DNA of 42,405 nucleotides from Rivihabitans pingtungensis (GTDB lineage Bacteria; Pseudomonadota; Gammaproteobacteria; Burkholderiales; Aquaspirillaceae). How positions within the stretch are numbered: position 1 is the first letter of the stretch; each line of letters starts with the position of its first letter. Positions 27,594 to 37,445 of this stretch are shown here, one piece after another. The position numbers were made by a program, and so were the translations under genes. The notes beneath the pieces were generated by a model, which saw only the letters and a program-made list of their open reading frames with translations, was not told the origin of the DNA and made no database searches. The stretch covers positions 1 through 42,405 of the forward strand of contig NZ_QJKI01000029.1 of the NCBI RefSeq assembly GCF_003201855.1. The letters are read 5' to 3'.

Positions 27594-29861
27594 TCACGGC
27601 CAGCCGCTTTGCCACCAGTGCGGCCGCGCAGTACGAAACCCTTCTGGCTGGATATCCGCCGCCGCGCCCAGGGTGAGGCGCAGTGCGCCGTCGCGGTCGG
27701 TGCGCCAGCGGCGGGCGCCGGCGTCGGCCAGCCGCGTCCACACCGCCGGGTGAGGGTGGTGATAGCGGTTGCGGTAGCCGGCGCTGATTACCGCGTCGCG
27801 CGGGCGCACCGCCTGTAAAAACGCCTGGCCGGACGAGGTGCGGCTGCCGTGGTGGCCCACCACCAGCACATCGGCGGCCAGGGCGTCGGGCTGCCAGTGC
27901 GCCAGCATGGCGTCTTCGTCGGCCAATTCGGCGTCGCCAGTCAGCAGCAGGGCTTGCCCCTGCGCCCACACCCGCAGCACGCAGCTGGCGTGGTTGTCGC
28001 TTGCGCCGCCGTGTATCGGGTAGAGCACATCAAAGCGCACGCCGTCCCATTGCCAGTGCTGACCAGCGCGGCAGGGCTGCGGGGCGGCGGGCGGGCGTTC
28101 TTTGCTCAGCCGCTCCGGCTCGCCGGCCAGCAGCCAGCCAGGGGCAAAGCGCCCCCACAGCGAGGCGGCGCCGCCAGCGTGGTCCATATCGCTGTGCGAC
28201 ACCACCAGGCCATCCAGCCGCGCCACGCCTTCGCCGGCCAAAAACGGCGCAATCACCCGCGCACCCATATCGCTGGCGCCGACTCGCGCGCCAGTGTCGT
28301 ACACCAGGGTGCGCTGTGCGGTGCGCACCACCACCGCCAGGCCCTGGCCGACGTCCAGCACGGTGATCTGCGCCTGGCCAGTCGGCGGCGCACGTTCGGG
28401 CGGGCAAAACAATGGCAGGCACAGCGCCAACCCCAGCGCGCGCCCGGCCACCCCGGCCGGCAGGCTGAGCACCGCCACGCCTAAGCTCGCCAGCACAATG
28501 GCCAGCGTGGTGGGCGCGGCCTGCGCCCACATCGGCGCGTCGGCCAGGTGCTCCAGCGGCCACATCGCCCAGTCCAGCGCCTGCGCCACCCAGGCCACGC
28601 CCAGATCAGTGGGCAGCGCGCTGGCCAGCAGCGCTGCCGGGGTGAGCACGCTGCCAATCAGCGGAATGGCGTAGAGATTGCTCAGCGGCGACAGCCAGGG
28701 CAGTTCGCCAAAGCTGGCCAATAGCGGCACGGCCATGGCCAGGCTGGCCGCCCACTGCGCGCGGCCCCATTGTCGCCACCACGGCAACGCGCCCACCCGC
28801 CCGGCGCCCACCCAGATCATCAGCCCCACGGCGAAAAACGACAGCCAGAAGCCCAGCGACAAGGCGGCAAAAGGGTCCAGCGTCAACACCGCGCACAGCG
28901 CCAGCGCCCAGGCGCGGCCAACCCCCAGCGGATAGCGGCCGCACAAGGCCAAGGCCAGCGCCCACAGCATGTATACGCTGCGCTGGGTGGGCAGCGACCA
29001 GCCGGCCAGCAGACCATAGGCGCTGGCGGCCAATAGCCCGGCCACCGCGCCGGCCAGCCGGGGCGGCGCGCGCCAGCGGGTTTGCCGCCGCCACAGCCAG
29101 ATGGTGACGCTGGCCACCAGCCCGGCCAGCAAGGTCAGATGCACGCCGGAGACGCTGACCAGATGGGTCAGCCCGGTCTGGGCGAACAAGCGCCAGTGTT
29201 CGGGCGGGATATAGCCCTGCTCGCCGGTAATCAGCGCGGTGAGCACGCCGCTGTAAGTGTGCTCGCCCGCCGCGCGCGTCACCCGCGCCACCGCTGCTGC
29301 CCGCCAGCGGTCCAGCCAGGCTTGCGGGTGCTGGCTGTCGGCCAAGCGCTGCGCGCCGGGGCGCACACTGCCCGAGGCCAGCCGGCCTTGCTCCATCAGC
29401 CAGGCTTCGGCGGCAAAAGTGTGCGGATTGCTGGTGGCGCGCCAGCGGCGCAGGGTGAGCTGGGCGCGCCAGCGGCTGCCGGCCGGCCAGTCGCCGCGTT
29501 GATAGTCGGACACGCCCACCCGCGCCGGCCAGTTGGCCAGCGGCGGCGACAGTTCCACGTGTTCCAGCACGGCGTCCAGCCGGGTGGCCATGGCGTCCTG
29601 GCGCGGCAGGCCCACCACGCGCAGGGTGACCATCACCGGCCGGCCCTCCCACTGCGCCGGCCAGGCGCTGGCCAGGCGTTGCTCGATGCGCCAGGCCGAC
29701 CAGGCAAACCCCACAATCAGCGCCAGCAGCCACACGCCATGCCGCCGCCACGGCCCGCAGCCCAGCAACACCGCGCACGCCAGCGCCGCCATCCACGAGG
29801 GCGGAGCCAAGCAGCATTGCGCCAGCGTCACGCCAGCGGCAAACAACAATAAATAGGGCAT
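27594..29861 (-). CDS. comEC: DNA internalization competence protein ComEC/Rec2
   Basis: This 755-aa inner-membrane channel carries single-stranded DNA into the cytoplasm during natural transformation. It has an N-terminal DUF4131-like region, then a Competence domain with THLVSVSGVHLTLLAGL (about 230-246) and WSLPTQRSVYMLWAL (about 290-305). The C-terminal metallo-beta-lactamase-like domain has VLDVGQGLAVVV, SHSDMDHAGG (the HxDxDH-type motif with Ser before it) and VVGHHGSRTSS. The start at 29861 is taken where homology begins (MPYLLLFAAGVTLA). The frame upstream to 30011 runs through a repeat element. Confidence 0.93.
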   Translation of the reverse strand: MPYLLLFAAGVTLAQCCLAPPSWMAALACAVLLGCGPWRRHGVWLLALIVGFAWSAWRIEQRLASAWPAQWEGRPVMVTLRVVGLPRQDAMATRLDAVLEHVELSPPLANWPARVGVSDYQRGDWPAGSRWRAQLTLRRWRATSNPHTFAAEAWLMEQGRLASGSVRPGAQRLADSQHPQAWLDRWRAAAVARVTRAAGEHTYSGVLTALITGEQGYIPPEHWRLFAQTGLTHLVSVSGVHLTLLAGLVASVTIWLWRRQTRWRAPPRLAGAVAGLLAASAYGLLAGWSLPTQRSVYMLWALALALCGRYPLGVGRAWALALCAVLTLDPFAALSLGFWLSFFAVGLMIWVGAGRVGALPWWRQWGRAQWAASLAMAVPLLASFGELPWLSPLSNLYAIPLIGSVLTPAALLASALPTDLGVAWVAQALDWAMWPLEHLADAPMWAQAAPTTLAIVLASLGVAVLSLPAGVAGRALGLALCLPLFCPPERAPPTGQAQITVLDVGQGLAVVVRTAQRTLVYDTGARVGASDMGARVIAPFLAGEGVARLDGLVVSHSDMDHAGGAASLWGRFAPGWLLAGEPERLSKERPPAAPQPCRAGQHWQWDGVRFDVLYPIHGGASDNHASCVLRVWAQGQALLLTGDAELADEDAMLAHWQPDALAADVLVVGHHGSRTSSGQAFLQAVRPRDAVISAGYRNRYHHPHPAVWTRLADAGARRWRTDRDGALRLTLGAAADIQPEGFRTARPHWWQSGWP

Positions 29862-29917
29862 GAGGCAGTGTAGAAACACTGGCCAGCCATGACAATGCGC
29901 TGAACTACCTAACAGCC

Positions 29918-30009
29918 GCTCACAAAACCCGCTTGGCGTGGTTGCCCGACTACCCGTACTGTCTGCGGTCGGGTGCCTGGCCAGGCGCGCTGCGCTGGGT
30001 TTTGTGAGC
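29918..30009 (+). repeat. Dispersed inverted-end element, copy 2
   Basis: The 92-bp unit begins GCTCACAAAACCCGC and ends GCTGGGTTTTGTGAGC, a nearly perfect terminal inverted repeat, with a GTGCCTGGCCAGGCGC core. It closely matches the copy after priA (24226-24327). It lies in the 342-bp gap between the divergent comEC and rsmJ genes, so it is not simply a terminator for either. Confidence 0.7.
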
Positions 30010-30024
30010 AACTCTCACGGCGAC

Positions 30025-30119
30025 TGAGAAAGCCCGCCTGGCGTGATTGCCCAACCTTGCCGCACTACCCACGCACGCCGCGCCAGAACCGCTGCGCGGG
30101 GTTTTGGCCGCAGTTCTCA
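30025..30119 (+). repeat. Dispersed inverted-end element, diverged copy 3
   Basis: Ends TGAGAA...TTCTCA (30025-30030, 30114-30119) flank a unit sharing GCCCGCCTGGCGTGATTGCCC, AACCTTGCCG and CGCTGCGCGGGGTTTTG with copies 1 and 2. The right arm contains extra bases and the central palindrome is lost. It directly follows copy 2. Confidence 0.5.
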
Positions 30120-30203
30120 AATCCCCGCCGCGCCGCCGTGCTGGCTTGTCCGCCTGCGCCCCATGCCGTATCGTCGCGCTTTTGCTTGTCGCCGAGAGTG
30201 TTC

Positions 30204-30983
30204 ATGCCGCCTGCCACCGGCCTGTTTTGCGCCGCCCCCGACCGCCTGCCCGACGCCCAGGCGCTGGCCGCGCGTTTTGCCCTGCCCTTATTGTCCGCCC
30301 GCCCCACCGCCGGCTACTGGCTGGAGCTGGACGAGGTGCGCTTGAGCCTGCTGAACCCGGACAAACACGGGCCGGTGTACGCCGAATTTGTCGAGGGCGC
30401 GGCGGCGCATCGCCGGCAGTTTGGCGGCGGGCGCGGCCAGCCGGTCGCCAAAGCCATCGGCATGAAGGGGCAGGCCAGCCGGGACGTGGTGGACGCCACC
30501 GCCGGCCTGGGCCGCGACGCCTTTGTGCTGGCCAGCCTGGGCTGCGCCGTGCGCCTGGTCGAGCGCTCGCCAGTGGCCGCCGCGCTGCTGGCCGACGCGC
30601 TGGCGCGCGCGCATGCCCACCCGGACACCGCCGACATTGCCGCGCGCATGACGGTGATTCACGCCGACGCCAGCGACTGGCTGGCCAGCCTGGCGCCCGA
30701 AGCGCGCCCGCAGGTGGTGTTTGTGGACCCGATGTTCCCCGACACCGGCAATAAGGCCGCCGCCAAAAAAGACATGCAGGCGTTTCAGGAGGTGATTGGC
30801 GGCGATGACGACAGCCCGCGCCTGCTGGCCGCCGCGCTGGCCGCCGCGCGCGAGCGGGTGGTGGTCAAACGCCCGCGTCTGGGCGCCGATGTGGCCGGCC
30901 CGCCGCCCACCAGCCGGCAGGTGGGCAAGAGCACGCGCTTTGATGTGTATAGCGTCAAGGCCATGCCTGCTGGCCCGCGCTAA
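30204..30983 (+). CDS. rsmJ: 16S rRNA (guanine1516-N2)-methyltransferase RsmJ
   Basis: This 259-aa SAM-dependent enzyme methylates G1516 of 16S rRNA. It shows the RsmJ features FGGGRGQPVAKAIGMK (about 74-89), the SAM motif VVDATAGLGRDAFVLASLGC (about 96-115), an acidic strand end LVERSP, and the catalytic-type VFVDPMFP (about 173-180) followed by KKDMQAFQ. The start at 30204 has GAGAG upstream. It is divergent from comEC. Confidence 0.93.
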   Translation: MPPATGLFCAAPDRLPDAQALAARFALPLLSARPTAGYWLELDEVRLSLLNPDKHGPVYAEFVEGAAAHRRQFGGGRGQPVAKAIGMKGQASRDVVDATAGLGRDAFVLASLGCAVRLVERSPVAAALLADALARAHAHPDTADIAARMTVIHADASDWLASLAPEARPQVVFVDPMFPDTGNKAAAKKDMQAFQEVIGGDDDSPRLLAAALAAARERVVVKRPRLGADVAGPPPTSRQVGKSTRFDVYSVKAMPAGPR

Positions 30984-31077
30984 CGCGCGCATGTCTTGGA
31001 TGACGTTCTACTTGCCGCTACACTGACTGCTTTTGCCACGCGGGCCATGCCAATGCCCGCCCCGACAGGATATTGCA

Positions 31078-31332
31078 ATGAAACCCGTCACTTTGTATGG
31101 CACCGGCGTGTGCCCGTACTGCGACATGGCCGAGCGCCTGCTGGCGCGCAAGGGCGTCACCCCCGATAAAATCCGTGTGGACCTTGAGCCAGAACAGCGC
31201 GAGCACATGATGCGCATCACCGGCCGGCGCACCGTGCCGCAGATTTTCATCGGCGAGCTGCACGTGGGCGGCTACGACGACCTCTCGGCGCTGGACCGCG
31301 CCGGCAAGCTGGACGCCCTGCTGGCCGACTGA
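31078..31332 (+). CDS. grxC: Glutaredoxin 3
   Basis: This 84-aa thioredoxin-fold protein has the dithiol active site CPYC (residues 12-15), the cis-proline segment RTVPQIFI (about 51-58) and the GGYDDLSALD motif that binds glutathione. Its length and CPYC fit GrxC. AGGA precedes the ATG. It is the first of a rightward grxC-secB-SH3 protein-gpsA row, an order common in proteobacteria. Confidence 0.95.
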   Translation: MKPVTLYGTGVCPYCDMAERLLARKGVTPDKIRVDLEPEQREHMMRITGRRTVPQIFIGELHVGGYDDLSALDRAGKLDALLAD

Positions 31333-31421
31333 GCCCGCGCACGCTGTCAGCGTTGGCGCGGCGCGCGGCTTCGTGCGATGATGCCTGACTTTACCGACCC
31401 TTCTTTTGAATTGAGAGCGCG

Positions 31422-31868
31422 ATGAGCGAACAAGACCTGCAACCGGTGTTTTCCATCGAAAAAATCTACGTCAAGGACCTGTCGCTGGAAATCCCGCACG
31501 CTCCGCAAATCTTCCTGGAGCGTGAGCAGCCGGAAATCGACATGCAGCTGGCCACCGAAGGCAAGCAGCTGGAAGACGGCGTGTTTGAAGCCGTGATCAC
31601 CGTTACTGTCACCGCCAAGCTGGGCGAAAAAGTGATGTTCCTGGTCGAAGCCGCCCAGGCAGGCATCTTCCAGATCCGTGGCGTGCCGGAAGACGAAATC
31701 AGCGGTGTGCTGGCCGTGGCCTGCCCGAACATCCTGTTCCCGTACGTGCGCGAAACCGTGTCCGACGTGGTCAACCGCGCCGGCTTCCCGCCGGTGTTGC
31801 TGTCGCCGATCAATTTCGAGGCGCTGTATGCCCAGCAAATGGCCGAGCAATCCGGCAATGCGCACTAA
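31422..31868 (+). CDS. secB: Protein-export chaperone SecB
   Basis: This 148-aa cytosolic homotetramer keeps presecretory proteins unfolded and hands them to SecA. Family hallmarks are [20 protein letters not shown] (about 10-29), [27 protein letters not shown] and [21 protein letters not shown], with a C-terminal [13 protein letters not shown]. It overlaps the next gene by 11 bp and lies in the usual grxC-secB-gpsA neighbourhood. Confidence 0.97.
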   Translation: MSEQDLQPVFSIEKIYVKDLSLEIPHAPQIFLEREQPEIDMQLATEGKQLEDGVFEAVITVTVTAKLGEKVMFLVEAAQAGIFQIRGVPEDEISGVLAVACPNILFPYVRETVSDVVNRAGFPPVLLSPINFEALYAQQMAEQSGNAH

Positions 31869-32298
31869 GCTCGTCTTCGTCCTGGGCCTGCTGCTGGCCG
31901 CCGCCAGCGCGCAGGCGCTGGAATTCCGCTCGGTGAAGTCGCACGGCGCCATCATGCACGAGGCGCCGTGGGCCAGCTCGAAAAAGCTCTACGTGCTCAG
32001 CCAGGGCTATCCGGTGGAAGTCATCGGCAGCCAGCCGGACTGGGTGCGCGTGCGCGACGCCGCTGGCGGCGTGGCCTGGATGTCCACCGCCAGCCTGAGC
32101 AATCAGCGCACCGTGGTGGCCACCGCCAACCGCACCGAGCTGCGCCGCAGCCCGGACGCCAAGGCGACCCTGGCCTTCTCGGTGGATAAAGACGTGGTGC
32201 TGCAGATGGTCGAGCCGCCGAAAAACGGCTGGGTCAAGCTGCGCCACGCCGATGGCAGCAGTGGCTATGGCCAGATTTCGGCGTTCTGGGGGCTGTAA
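31858..32298 (+). CDS. Exported SH3-domain protein
   Basis: This 146-aa protein has a signal peptide ([20 protein letters not shown]) and two bacterial SH3-like repeats, each ending in a Trp-containing strand ([32 protein letters not shown]). Such proteins usually act in the periplasm on the cell wall. Its ATG at 31858 lies inside the end of secB, and gpsA starts six bases after its stop, so all are probably cotranscribed. Confidence 0.87.
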   Translation: MRTKLVFVLGLLLAAASAQALEFRSVKSHGAIMHEAPWASSKKLYVLSQGYPVEVIGSQPDWVRVRDAAGGVAWMSTASLSNQRTVVATANRTELRRSPDAKATLAFSVDKDVVLQMVEPPKNGWVKLRHADGSSGYGQISAFWGL

Positions 32299-32304
32299 GC
32301 AGTC

Positions 32305-33312
32305 ATGAAGCTGTCCATTTTCGGCGCTGGCGCCTGGGGCACCGCCCTGGCGGTGGCCTTGGCGCGTGAGCACGAGGTCACCCTGTGGGCGCGCGACGCC
32401 GCTCTGATCGAGGCGCTGGCCGCCAGCCGGCGCAATACCCGCTACCTGCCCGAAGCCGAACTGCCGGCCAATCTGGCGCTGACCGCCGATTTTGCCGCCG
32501 CCGCGCACGCGGGCGAGCTGGCGCTGGTGGTGACGCCGATTGCCGGCCTGCGCGCCACGCTGCGCCGCTTGCACGAGGTGTGCGGCCAGGCCTTGCCGCC
32601 CGTGCTGTGGGCGTGCAAGGGCTTTGAGGCCGGCAGCGGCCTGCTGCCGCACGAAGTGGCCGCGCAAGAATTGCCGGCCGATGCGGTGTGCGGCGCGCTG
32701 TCGGGCCCCAGCTTTGCCCAGGAAGTGGCCGCCGGCCTGCCCTCGGCCATTGCCCTGGCGCTGAATCACGGCGGCGAGGCGCGCCGGCTGGCGCGCGCGC
32801 TGCACACCCGCTGCCTGCGCATTTACGCCAATCAGGATTTGGTGGGCGTGGAAGTCGGCGGCGCGGTGAAAAACGTCATGGCCATCGCCGCTGGCGTAGC
32901 CGACGGCCTGCACTGCGGCCACAATGCCCGCGCCGCGCTGCTGACCCGTGGCCTGGCGGAAATCAGCCGGCTGGCGCAGGCGCTGGGCGGCCAGGCCGCC
33001 ACGCTGATGGGTTTGTCCGGCCTGGGCGATTTAATCCTCACCTGCACCGGCAATCTGTCGCGCAACCGCCGCGTTGGCATGCTGCTGGCCGAAGGCCGTT
33101 CGCTGGACGACGTGCTGGCCTCGCTGGGCCATGTCGCCGAAGGCGTGCCCACCGCGCGGGAAACCCTGGCCCGCGCCCGCGCGCTGGGGGTGGACATGCC
33201 GATTACCGCTGGCGTGTGCGCCATGCTGTTCGAGCAAGCCAGCCCGCAACAGGTGCTGGACGCGCTGCTGGAGCGTGCGCCCAAAGCTGAAGATGGCAGC
33301 GAGTTGGGGTAA
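32305..33312 (+). CDS. gpsA: Glycerol-3-phosphate dehydrogenase [NAD(P)+]
   Basis: This 335-aa cytosolic enzyme reduces dihydroxyacetone phosphate to sn-glycerol 3-phosphate for phospholipid synthesis. It has the nucleotide-binding motif [16 protein letters not shown] (residues about 4-19), [13 protein letters not shown] (about 132-144), the catalytic Lys in [14 protein letters not shown] (about 186-199), and [13 protein letters not shown]. It is the last gene before a strong bidirectional terminator. Confidence 0.96.
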   Translation: MKLSIFGAGAWGTALAVALAREHEVTLWARDAALIEALAASRRNTRYLPEAELPANLALTADFAAAAHAGELALVVTPIAGLRATLRRLHEVCGQALPPVLWACKGFEAGSGLLPHEVAAQELPADAVCGALSGPSFAQEVAAGLPSAIALALNHGGEARRLARALHTRCLRIYANQDLVGVEVGGAVKNVMAIAAGVADGLHCGHNARAALLTRGLAEISRLAQALGGQAATLMGLSGLGDLILTCTGNLSRNRRVGMLLAEGRSLDDVLASLGHVAEGVPTARETLARARALGVDMPITAGVCAMLFEQASPQQVLDALLERAPKAEDGSELG

Positions 33313-33339
33313 AGCTGCTTCCCCGCTGATGGCGTCTGC

Positions 33340-33391
33340 CCATAAAAAAACTCCCGCTGACGCAGAAGCGCAGCGGGAGTTTTTTTATGGG
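33340..33391. terminator. Bidirectional terminator between gpsA and the GDPD gene
   Basis: CTCCCGCTG (33351-33359) pairs with CAGCGGGAG (33371-33379). It is flanked on the left by an A-run and on the right by seven T, and the outer CCCAT/ATGGG also pairs. It therefore ends both rightward gpsA and leftward GDPD transcripts. Confidence 0.95.
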
Positions 33392-33411
33392 CAGCGCCCG
33401 ATAGCCTGGAT

Positions 33412-34161
33412 TCAGGCCGCCGACACGGCGCACTCCAGCGAATCCGTACACAGCGCCGACACCCCCAGCGCCCACAGTGGCGCGGCCTGCGCCGGGTCGT
33501 TCACCGTCCAGCTCAAGAGCCACAGCCCGGCCGCGCGCACCGCCGCCGCCCGCTCGGCGTTCAGCTCGTGGTGGGGAAGATCCAGCGCGCACACGCCCAG
33601 CGCCTGCGCCTGGGCAATCAGGCCATCGTCCCACTGGCGCACGCTCCAGGCGCGCGGCAGGGTGGGCGCGGCCTCGCCAGCGGCGGCCAGCGCCACGGTA
33701 GAAAACGAGGTCAGCAAGGGCGGCGGCGTCTGGCCGGCAAATAACTTGGCGCAATCCGCCGCCACCCGCGCGCCGGTTTCCGCCTCGCGGCCCGGGCCGG
33801 GTTTGATCTCGACATTGGCGCACAAGCCATGGTCGTTGAGCAATTGCGCGGCGTCGGCCAGGCTGGGCAGCGGCTCTTCGGCAAAACGCGGCGAAAACCA
33901 CGCGCCGGCATCCAGCCGGGACAACGCCTTCCACGGCAGCGCATCGGCCGGGCCATGGCCGTTGGTGGTGCGCTCCAGCGTGTCGTCGTGCAGCAAAAAC
34001 GGCACGCCATCCGCCGACAGGCGCACGTCGAACTCCACCATCTTGGCGCCAGCAAACGCCGCCAGCAGCATGCCGGCCAGGGTGTTCTCCGGCGCGGCGT
34101 CACCGCCGCCACGGTGAACAATCCAGCGCGGCCAGGGGAAAGCAGCAGGGTTCATCGACAT
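33412..34161 (-). CDS. ugpQ: Glycerophosphodiester phosphodiesterase
   Basis: This 249-aa TIM-barrel enzyme hydrolyses glycerophosphodiesters to glycerol 3-phosphate and an alcohol. The signature is complete: WIVHRGGGDAAPENTLAG (HR and EN, about 14-31), VEFDVRLSADGVPFLLHDDTLERTTNG (ExD and HD, about 42-68), and NVEIKPG (about 119). No signal peptide is seen, so it is probably cytosolic like UgpQ. The start at 34161 has GGAG close upstream; 34155 and 34173 are alternatives. It follows the FAD-oxidase gene by 28 bp. Confidence 0.92.
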   Translation of the reverse strand: MSMNPAAFPWPRWIVHRGGGDAAPENTLAGMLLAAFAGAKMVEFDVRLSADGVPFLLHDDTLERTTNGHGPADALPWKALSRLDAGAWFSPRFAEEPLPSLADAAQLLNDHGLCANVEIKPGPGREAETGARVAADCAKLFAGQTPPPLLTSFSTVALAAAGEAAPTLPRAWSVRQWDDGLIAQAQALGVCALDLPHHELNAERAAAVRAAGLWLLSWTVNDPAQAAPLWALGVSALCTDSLECAVSAA

Positions 34162-34189
34162 TTCACTCCACATTGAAAAATACAGCGCC

Positions 34190-35578
34190 TCACAACACCT
34201 TGCCCGGATTCATCAGCCCCAGCGGGTCCAGCGCCTGTTTGACTGCGCGCATGGCGGCCAGGTTAGCTGGCGGCAGGTAGCGGCGCAGCCAGTCGCGCTT
34301 GAGCTGGCCGATGCCGTGCTCAGCTGACAGCGTGCCGCCGTGGGCGTACACCAGGTCGTACACCAGGGCGTTGACGGCGGGTTCGTCGTCAAACAGATCG
34401 ACATTGCCCGGCCGGGTGTACGACACGTTGTAATGCAGATTGCCGTCGCCCACATGGCCAAAGCACACCACCCGGCAAGCGGGGAAGGCCTGTTGCAGGG
34501 CGGCGTCGGCGCGCTCAATAAAACCGGCCAGTTGCGACAGCGGCACGGCAATGTCGTGCTTGATGCTGGGGCCATCGCGTTTTTGCGCTTCGGAAATCTG
34601 CTCGCGCAAAGTCCACAACTGGGCGCGTTCGCGGGCGTGGCGGGCCAGCACGGCGTCGGCCTGCGGGCGCAGCGCGCATAACGCTTCGGCCAGCGCCTGG
34701 TTCAGCACCGCTTCGCTGCCGCCGTCGTTCAGCTCCAGCAGCACGCACCACGGCGGCATGAACGGCGGACGGGCGTCGGGCAGGTGGCGGGCCAGCAGTT
34801 GCAGGCACAGCCCGGAGATCAGCTCAAAGGCGGTCAGCCGGTCGCCAAAGCGCGCTTGCAGCGCGTGCAGCAGCGCCAGCGCGTCGGCTGGGTTGCTCAC
34901 TTCCACCAGGGCGGTGGCGGTGGCTTCCGGGGCGGGGAATAGCTTGAGGGTGGCGGCGGTGATGATGCCCAGCGTGCCTTCGGCGCCAATCAGCAGCTGT
35001 TTGAGGTCGTAGCCGGTGTTGTTCTTGCGCAGGCCAGACAGGCTATCCAGCACGCTGCCATCGGGCAGCACCGCCTCCAGGCCCAGGGTCAGCTCGCGCA
35101 TCGGCCCATAGCGCAGCACCGCCACGCCGCCGGCATTGGTGGCCAGATTGCCGCCGATCTGGCAACTGCCCTCCGAGGCCAGCGACAGCGGAAACAGTCG
35201 GCCCACCCCGGCGGCGGCGTCCTGCACCTGCGCCAGCGTGCAGCCGGCTTCGGCGGTCAGGGTGTTGTTGTCGGCGTCCACCGCGCGCAGCGCCTGCATG
35301 CGGTGCAGCTGGATAATCAGCGCGCGGCCGCTGTCGTCCGGGGTGGCGGCGCCGCAGTGCGAAGTATTGCCGCCCTGCGGCACGATTGGCGCGCCAGCGG
35401 CCACGCAGGCGCGCACCAGCGCCGCCACTTCGGCGGTGCTGCCGGGGCGGGCGATGGCCTGGGCGCGGCCACGGTAGCGTCCGCGCCAATCCAGACAGGC
35501 AGCGGCCAGGGTGTCGGGGTCGGTGATCAGATGGCGGGGACCGACAATCCCCGCCACGGTGTCTAGCCAAGTGGTCAT
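34190..35578 (-). CDS. FAD-binding oxidoreductase (GlcD / D-2-hydroxyacid dehydrogenase family)
   Basis: This 462-aa VAO/PCMH-type flavoprotein has the FAD-binding segment APIVPQGGNTSHCGAATPD (about 63-81), GSCQIGGNLATNAGGVAVLRYG (about 136-157) and GAEGTLGIIT. C-terminal motifs are CFGHVGDGNLHYNVS (about 370), GTLSAEHGIGQLKR and LDPLGLMNPGKVL. This is the FAD-oxidase C domain of D-lactate, glycolate (GlcD) and D-2-hydroxyglutarate dehydrogenases. Without GlcE/GlcF neighbours a stand-alone D-2-hydroxyacid dehydrogenase is likelier. The substrate is not assignable. Confidence 0.9.
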   Translation of the reverse strand: MTTWLDTVAGIVGPRHLITDPDTLAAACLDWRGRYRGRAQAIARPGSTAEVAALVRACVAAGAPIVPQGGNTSHCGAATPDDSGRALIIQLHRMQALRAVDADNNTLTAEAGCTLAQVQDAAAGVGRLFPLSLASEGSCQIGGNLATNAGGVAVLRYGPMRELTLGLEAVLPDGSVLDSLSGLRKNNTGYDLKQLLIGAEGTLGIITAATLKLFPAPEATATALVEVSNPADALALLHALQARFGDRLTAFELISGLCLQLLARHLPDARPPFMPPWCVLLELNDGGSEAVLNQALAEALCALRPQADAVLARHARERAQLWTLREQISEAQKRDGPSIKHDIAVPLSQLAGFIERADAALQQAFPACRVVCFGHVGDGNLHYNVSYTRPGNVDLFDDEPAVNALVYDLVYAHGGTLSAEHGIGQLKRDWLRRYLPPANLAAMRAVKQALDPLGLMNPGKVL

Positions 35579-35699
35579 GGCCGGATTATCGCCCAGAACG
35601 CGCGGCCAGGCCCATCCTCAGCATCGCCAAGGCTCGCCGCCCATAGCCTCGACCAGTGTCGCCACCCGGAGGTGGCTTTGGCACACTTTTTTGCGCTTC

Positions 35700-37445
35700 T
35701 TACAGCCGGAACTGCAACACCGCGCCGTGCATATCGCTGGCCAGCGCGTGCAGCTGGTCGGCGGCCTGGCGGGCGCGGGCGATGGCTTGGTGAGTGTCCT
35801 GGTTTTGGCTGGCGACATGCTCGATTTCGTCGCGCACATACTGGCTGGCTTGCGATTGCTCTTGCACGGCGTGGGCGATGTGCTCGAACGATTCCACCGT
35901 ATCCAGTGATTTTTCGGCGATCTCGCCCACCACCTGCCGCGCCTGGCCGGCCAGCTCGATGCCGGTTTGCACCTGGCTGATTTGCGATTCCATCAGCGTG
36001 GTGGCTTCGCGGGTGTGGCGGGTGATGTCCTGAATCATGCGCTGGATTTCCAGCGTCGAGCCCGAGGTGCGCTCGGCCAGTTTGCGCACTTCGTCGGCCA
36101 CCACGGCAAAGCCCCGGCCGGATTCGCCGGCGCGGGCGGCCTCGATGGCGGCGTTCAGCGCCAAGAGATTGGTCTGCTCGGCGATCTCGTCGATGATGCT
36201 GACCATCGAGCCGATTTGCGCCGACATGGCATCCAGCTCGCCCACCGCGCGCGACGATTGGCTGGCGATGCCGGACACCTTGCCCACTTCTTCGTGCAGG
36301 GCGTCGATCACTTGCAGGCTGGCGCTGGCTTGCTGGCCAAAGGCGCTGGACAGATCAATCATGCCGCTGGCGCGCTCGGAAATCTGGCCAATGCTGCCGG
36401 AGAGTTTGTCCATCGACTGCGCCATGGATTGGCTGGACTGGCTCTGGCTGGCGGCCGAGGCGCCAATATCGTGGGTGGCGCCAGACAGCGAGGCGCTGGC
36501 CGTTTGCAAATCGGTGGCCTTGCTCTGGATCAGCGCCACCATCTGGCGCAAGGACTGGCGCATGGCTTCAACGTGGGCCAGCAGGCTGCCGGTGGGCGCG
36601 CGCTGATCGGCGTCGCTCAGGTCGCCGGCGGCAATGCCGCGCACCCGCGCCGCCACCTGCGCCGGCTCGCCACCCAGCAAGGACAGCAAATATCGGTACA
36701 CCCCCCACAAGGCCGCCACCAGCGCCAGCAGGTTCAGCGCCGCCATGGCCTGGGCAAAACGGCGGGCGCGGGTTTCTTCGGTTTGAGCGGTTTCGATGGC
36801 GTGTTGGGTGCGCTGGTCCATCAGCAGATAAAAATCATCCACCGGCTTCATGATTTTGGCTTTTTCCCGATGGTAGGCGGCGTCGTGCATCAGCTTGCGC
36901 GCCAGCTCGAAATCCGGCGGCGCTTCACGGCTAAAGCCGCCCTGGCCATCGGCAAAACGGCCTTTCACCGCGTTCATCGCCACCGTTTCGGTGTTCACCA
37001 GCCCATCGGAATTGGCCTTGGCTTCGTTCAGCTTGGCGAATTCCGCCTCGCTGAAACCGGCTTGCTTCATCAGCTCCAGCAGCGGCGCCTTGACGCCATC
37101 CGGGCGCGGCTTGTCCTGGCCGGCGGCGACAAAATCCCAGTAAATGCGGTGATACGCCTCGGGCATGGGTTTTTCGCCATTGCGGATGGCGAGGATGTCC
37201 CAGTATTGCTGCTCGTAGCGCGCCTCGCCGGTCACCACATAGGTGCGCGCCAGCCGGGTGAGGTCGTCCGAGCTTTGCCGCAGCATGTCGGCCAGCAGAT
37301 AGGATTGATAGCGCTGGCGCTCGGCCTGCGCCACGTGGTCGCTGGCTTGGCCCAGCCAGTAAATGGCCAGCGCCAGCAGCGCCGCCAATAATGCAGACGC
37401 CAGCGCCATGGCCCAGAACAGGGCCTTGATGGTCAGTTGCTTCAT
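35700..37445 (-). CDS. Methyl-accepting chemotaxis protein
   Basis: This 581-aa receptor has TM1 at about residues 8-31, a roughly 190-residue periplasmic helical region ([39 protein letters not shown]), TM2 at about 228-250, a HAMP-like linker ([13 protein letters not shown]), and the signalling hairpin [20 protein letters not shown], then [17 protein letters not shown]. The [13 protein letters not shown] sequence recalls sensors found in several MCPs of environmental betaproteobacteria. It ends [10 protein letters not shown] with no CheR pentapeptide. The start at 37445 has GAGG eight bases upstream. It lies next to the integron and faces away from it. Confidence 0.92.
   Translation of the reverse strand: MKQLTIKALFWAMALASALLAALLALAIYWLGQASDHVAQAERQRYQSYLLADMLRQSSDDLTRLARTYVVTGEARYEQQYWDILAIRNGEKPMPEAYHRIYWDFVAAGQDKPRPDGVKAPLLELMKQAGFSEAEFAKLNEAKANSDGLVNTETVAMNAVKGRFADGQGGFSREAPPDFELARKLMHDAAYHREKAKIMKPVDDFYLLMDQRTQHAIETAQTEETRARRFAQAMAALNLLALVAALWGVYRYLLSLLGGEPAQVAARVRGIAAGDLSDADQRAPTGSLLAHVEAMRQSLRQMVALIQSKATDLQTASASLSGATHDIGASAASQSQSSQSMAQSMDKLSGSIGQISERASGMIDLSSAFGQQASASLQVIDALHEEVGKVSGIASQSSRAVGELDAMSAQIGSMVSIIDEIAEQTNLLALNAAIEAARAGESGRGFAVVADEVRKLAERTSGSTLEIQRMIQDITRHTREATTLMESQISQVQTGIELAGQARQVVGEIAEKSLDTVESFEHIAHAVQEQSQASQYVRDEIEHVASQNQDTHQAIARARQAADQLHALASDMHGAVLQFRL

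Noticed and set aside
28606..29895. 429-aa leftward frame and 256-aa rightward frame over comEC
   Set aside because: Different-frame shadows of comEC with implausible composition.
35967..37391. 474-aa rightward frame
   Set aside because: Antisense to the second chemoreceptor; composition is a mirror of its Ala/Gln-rich coding.
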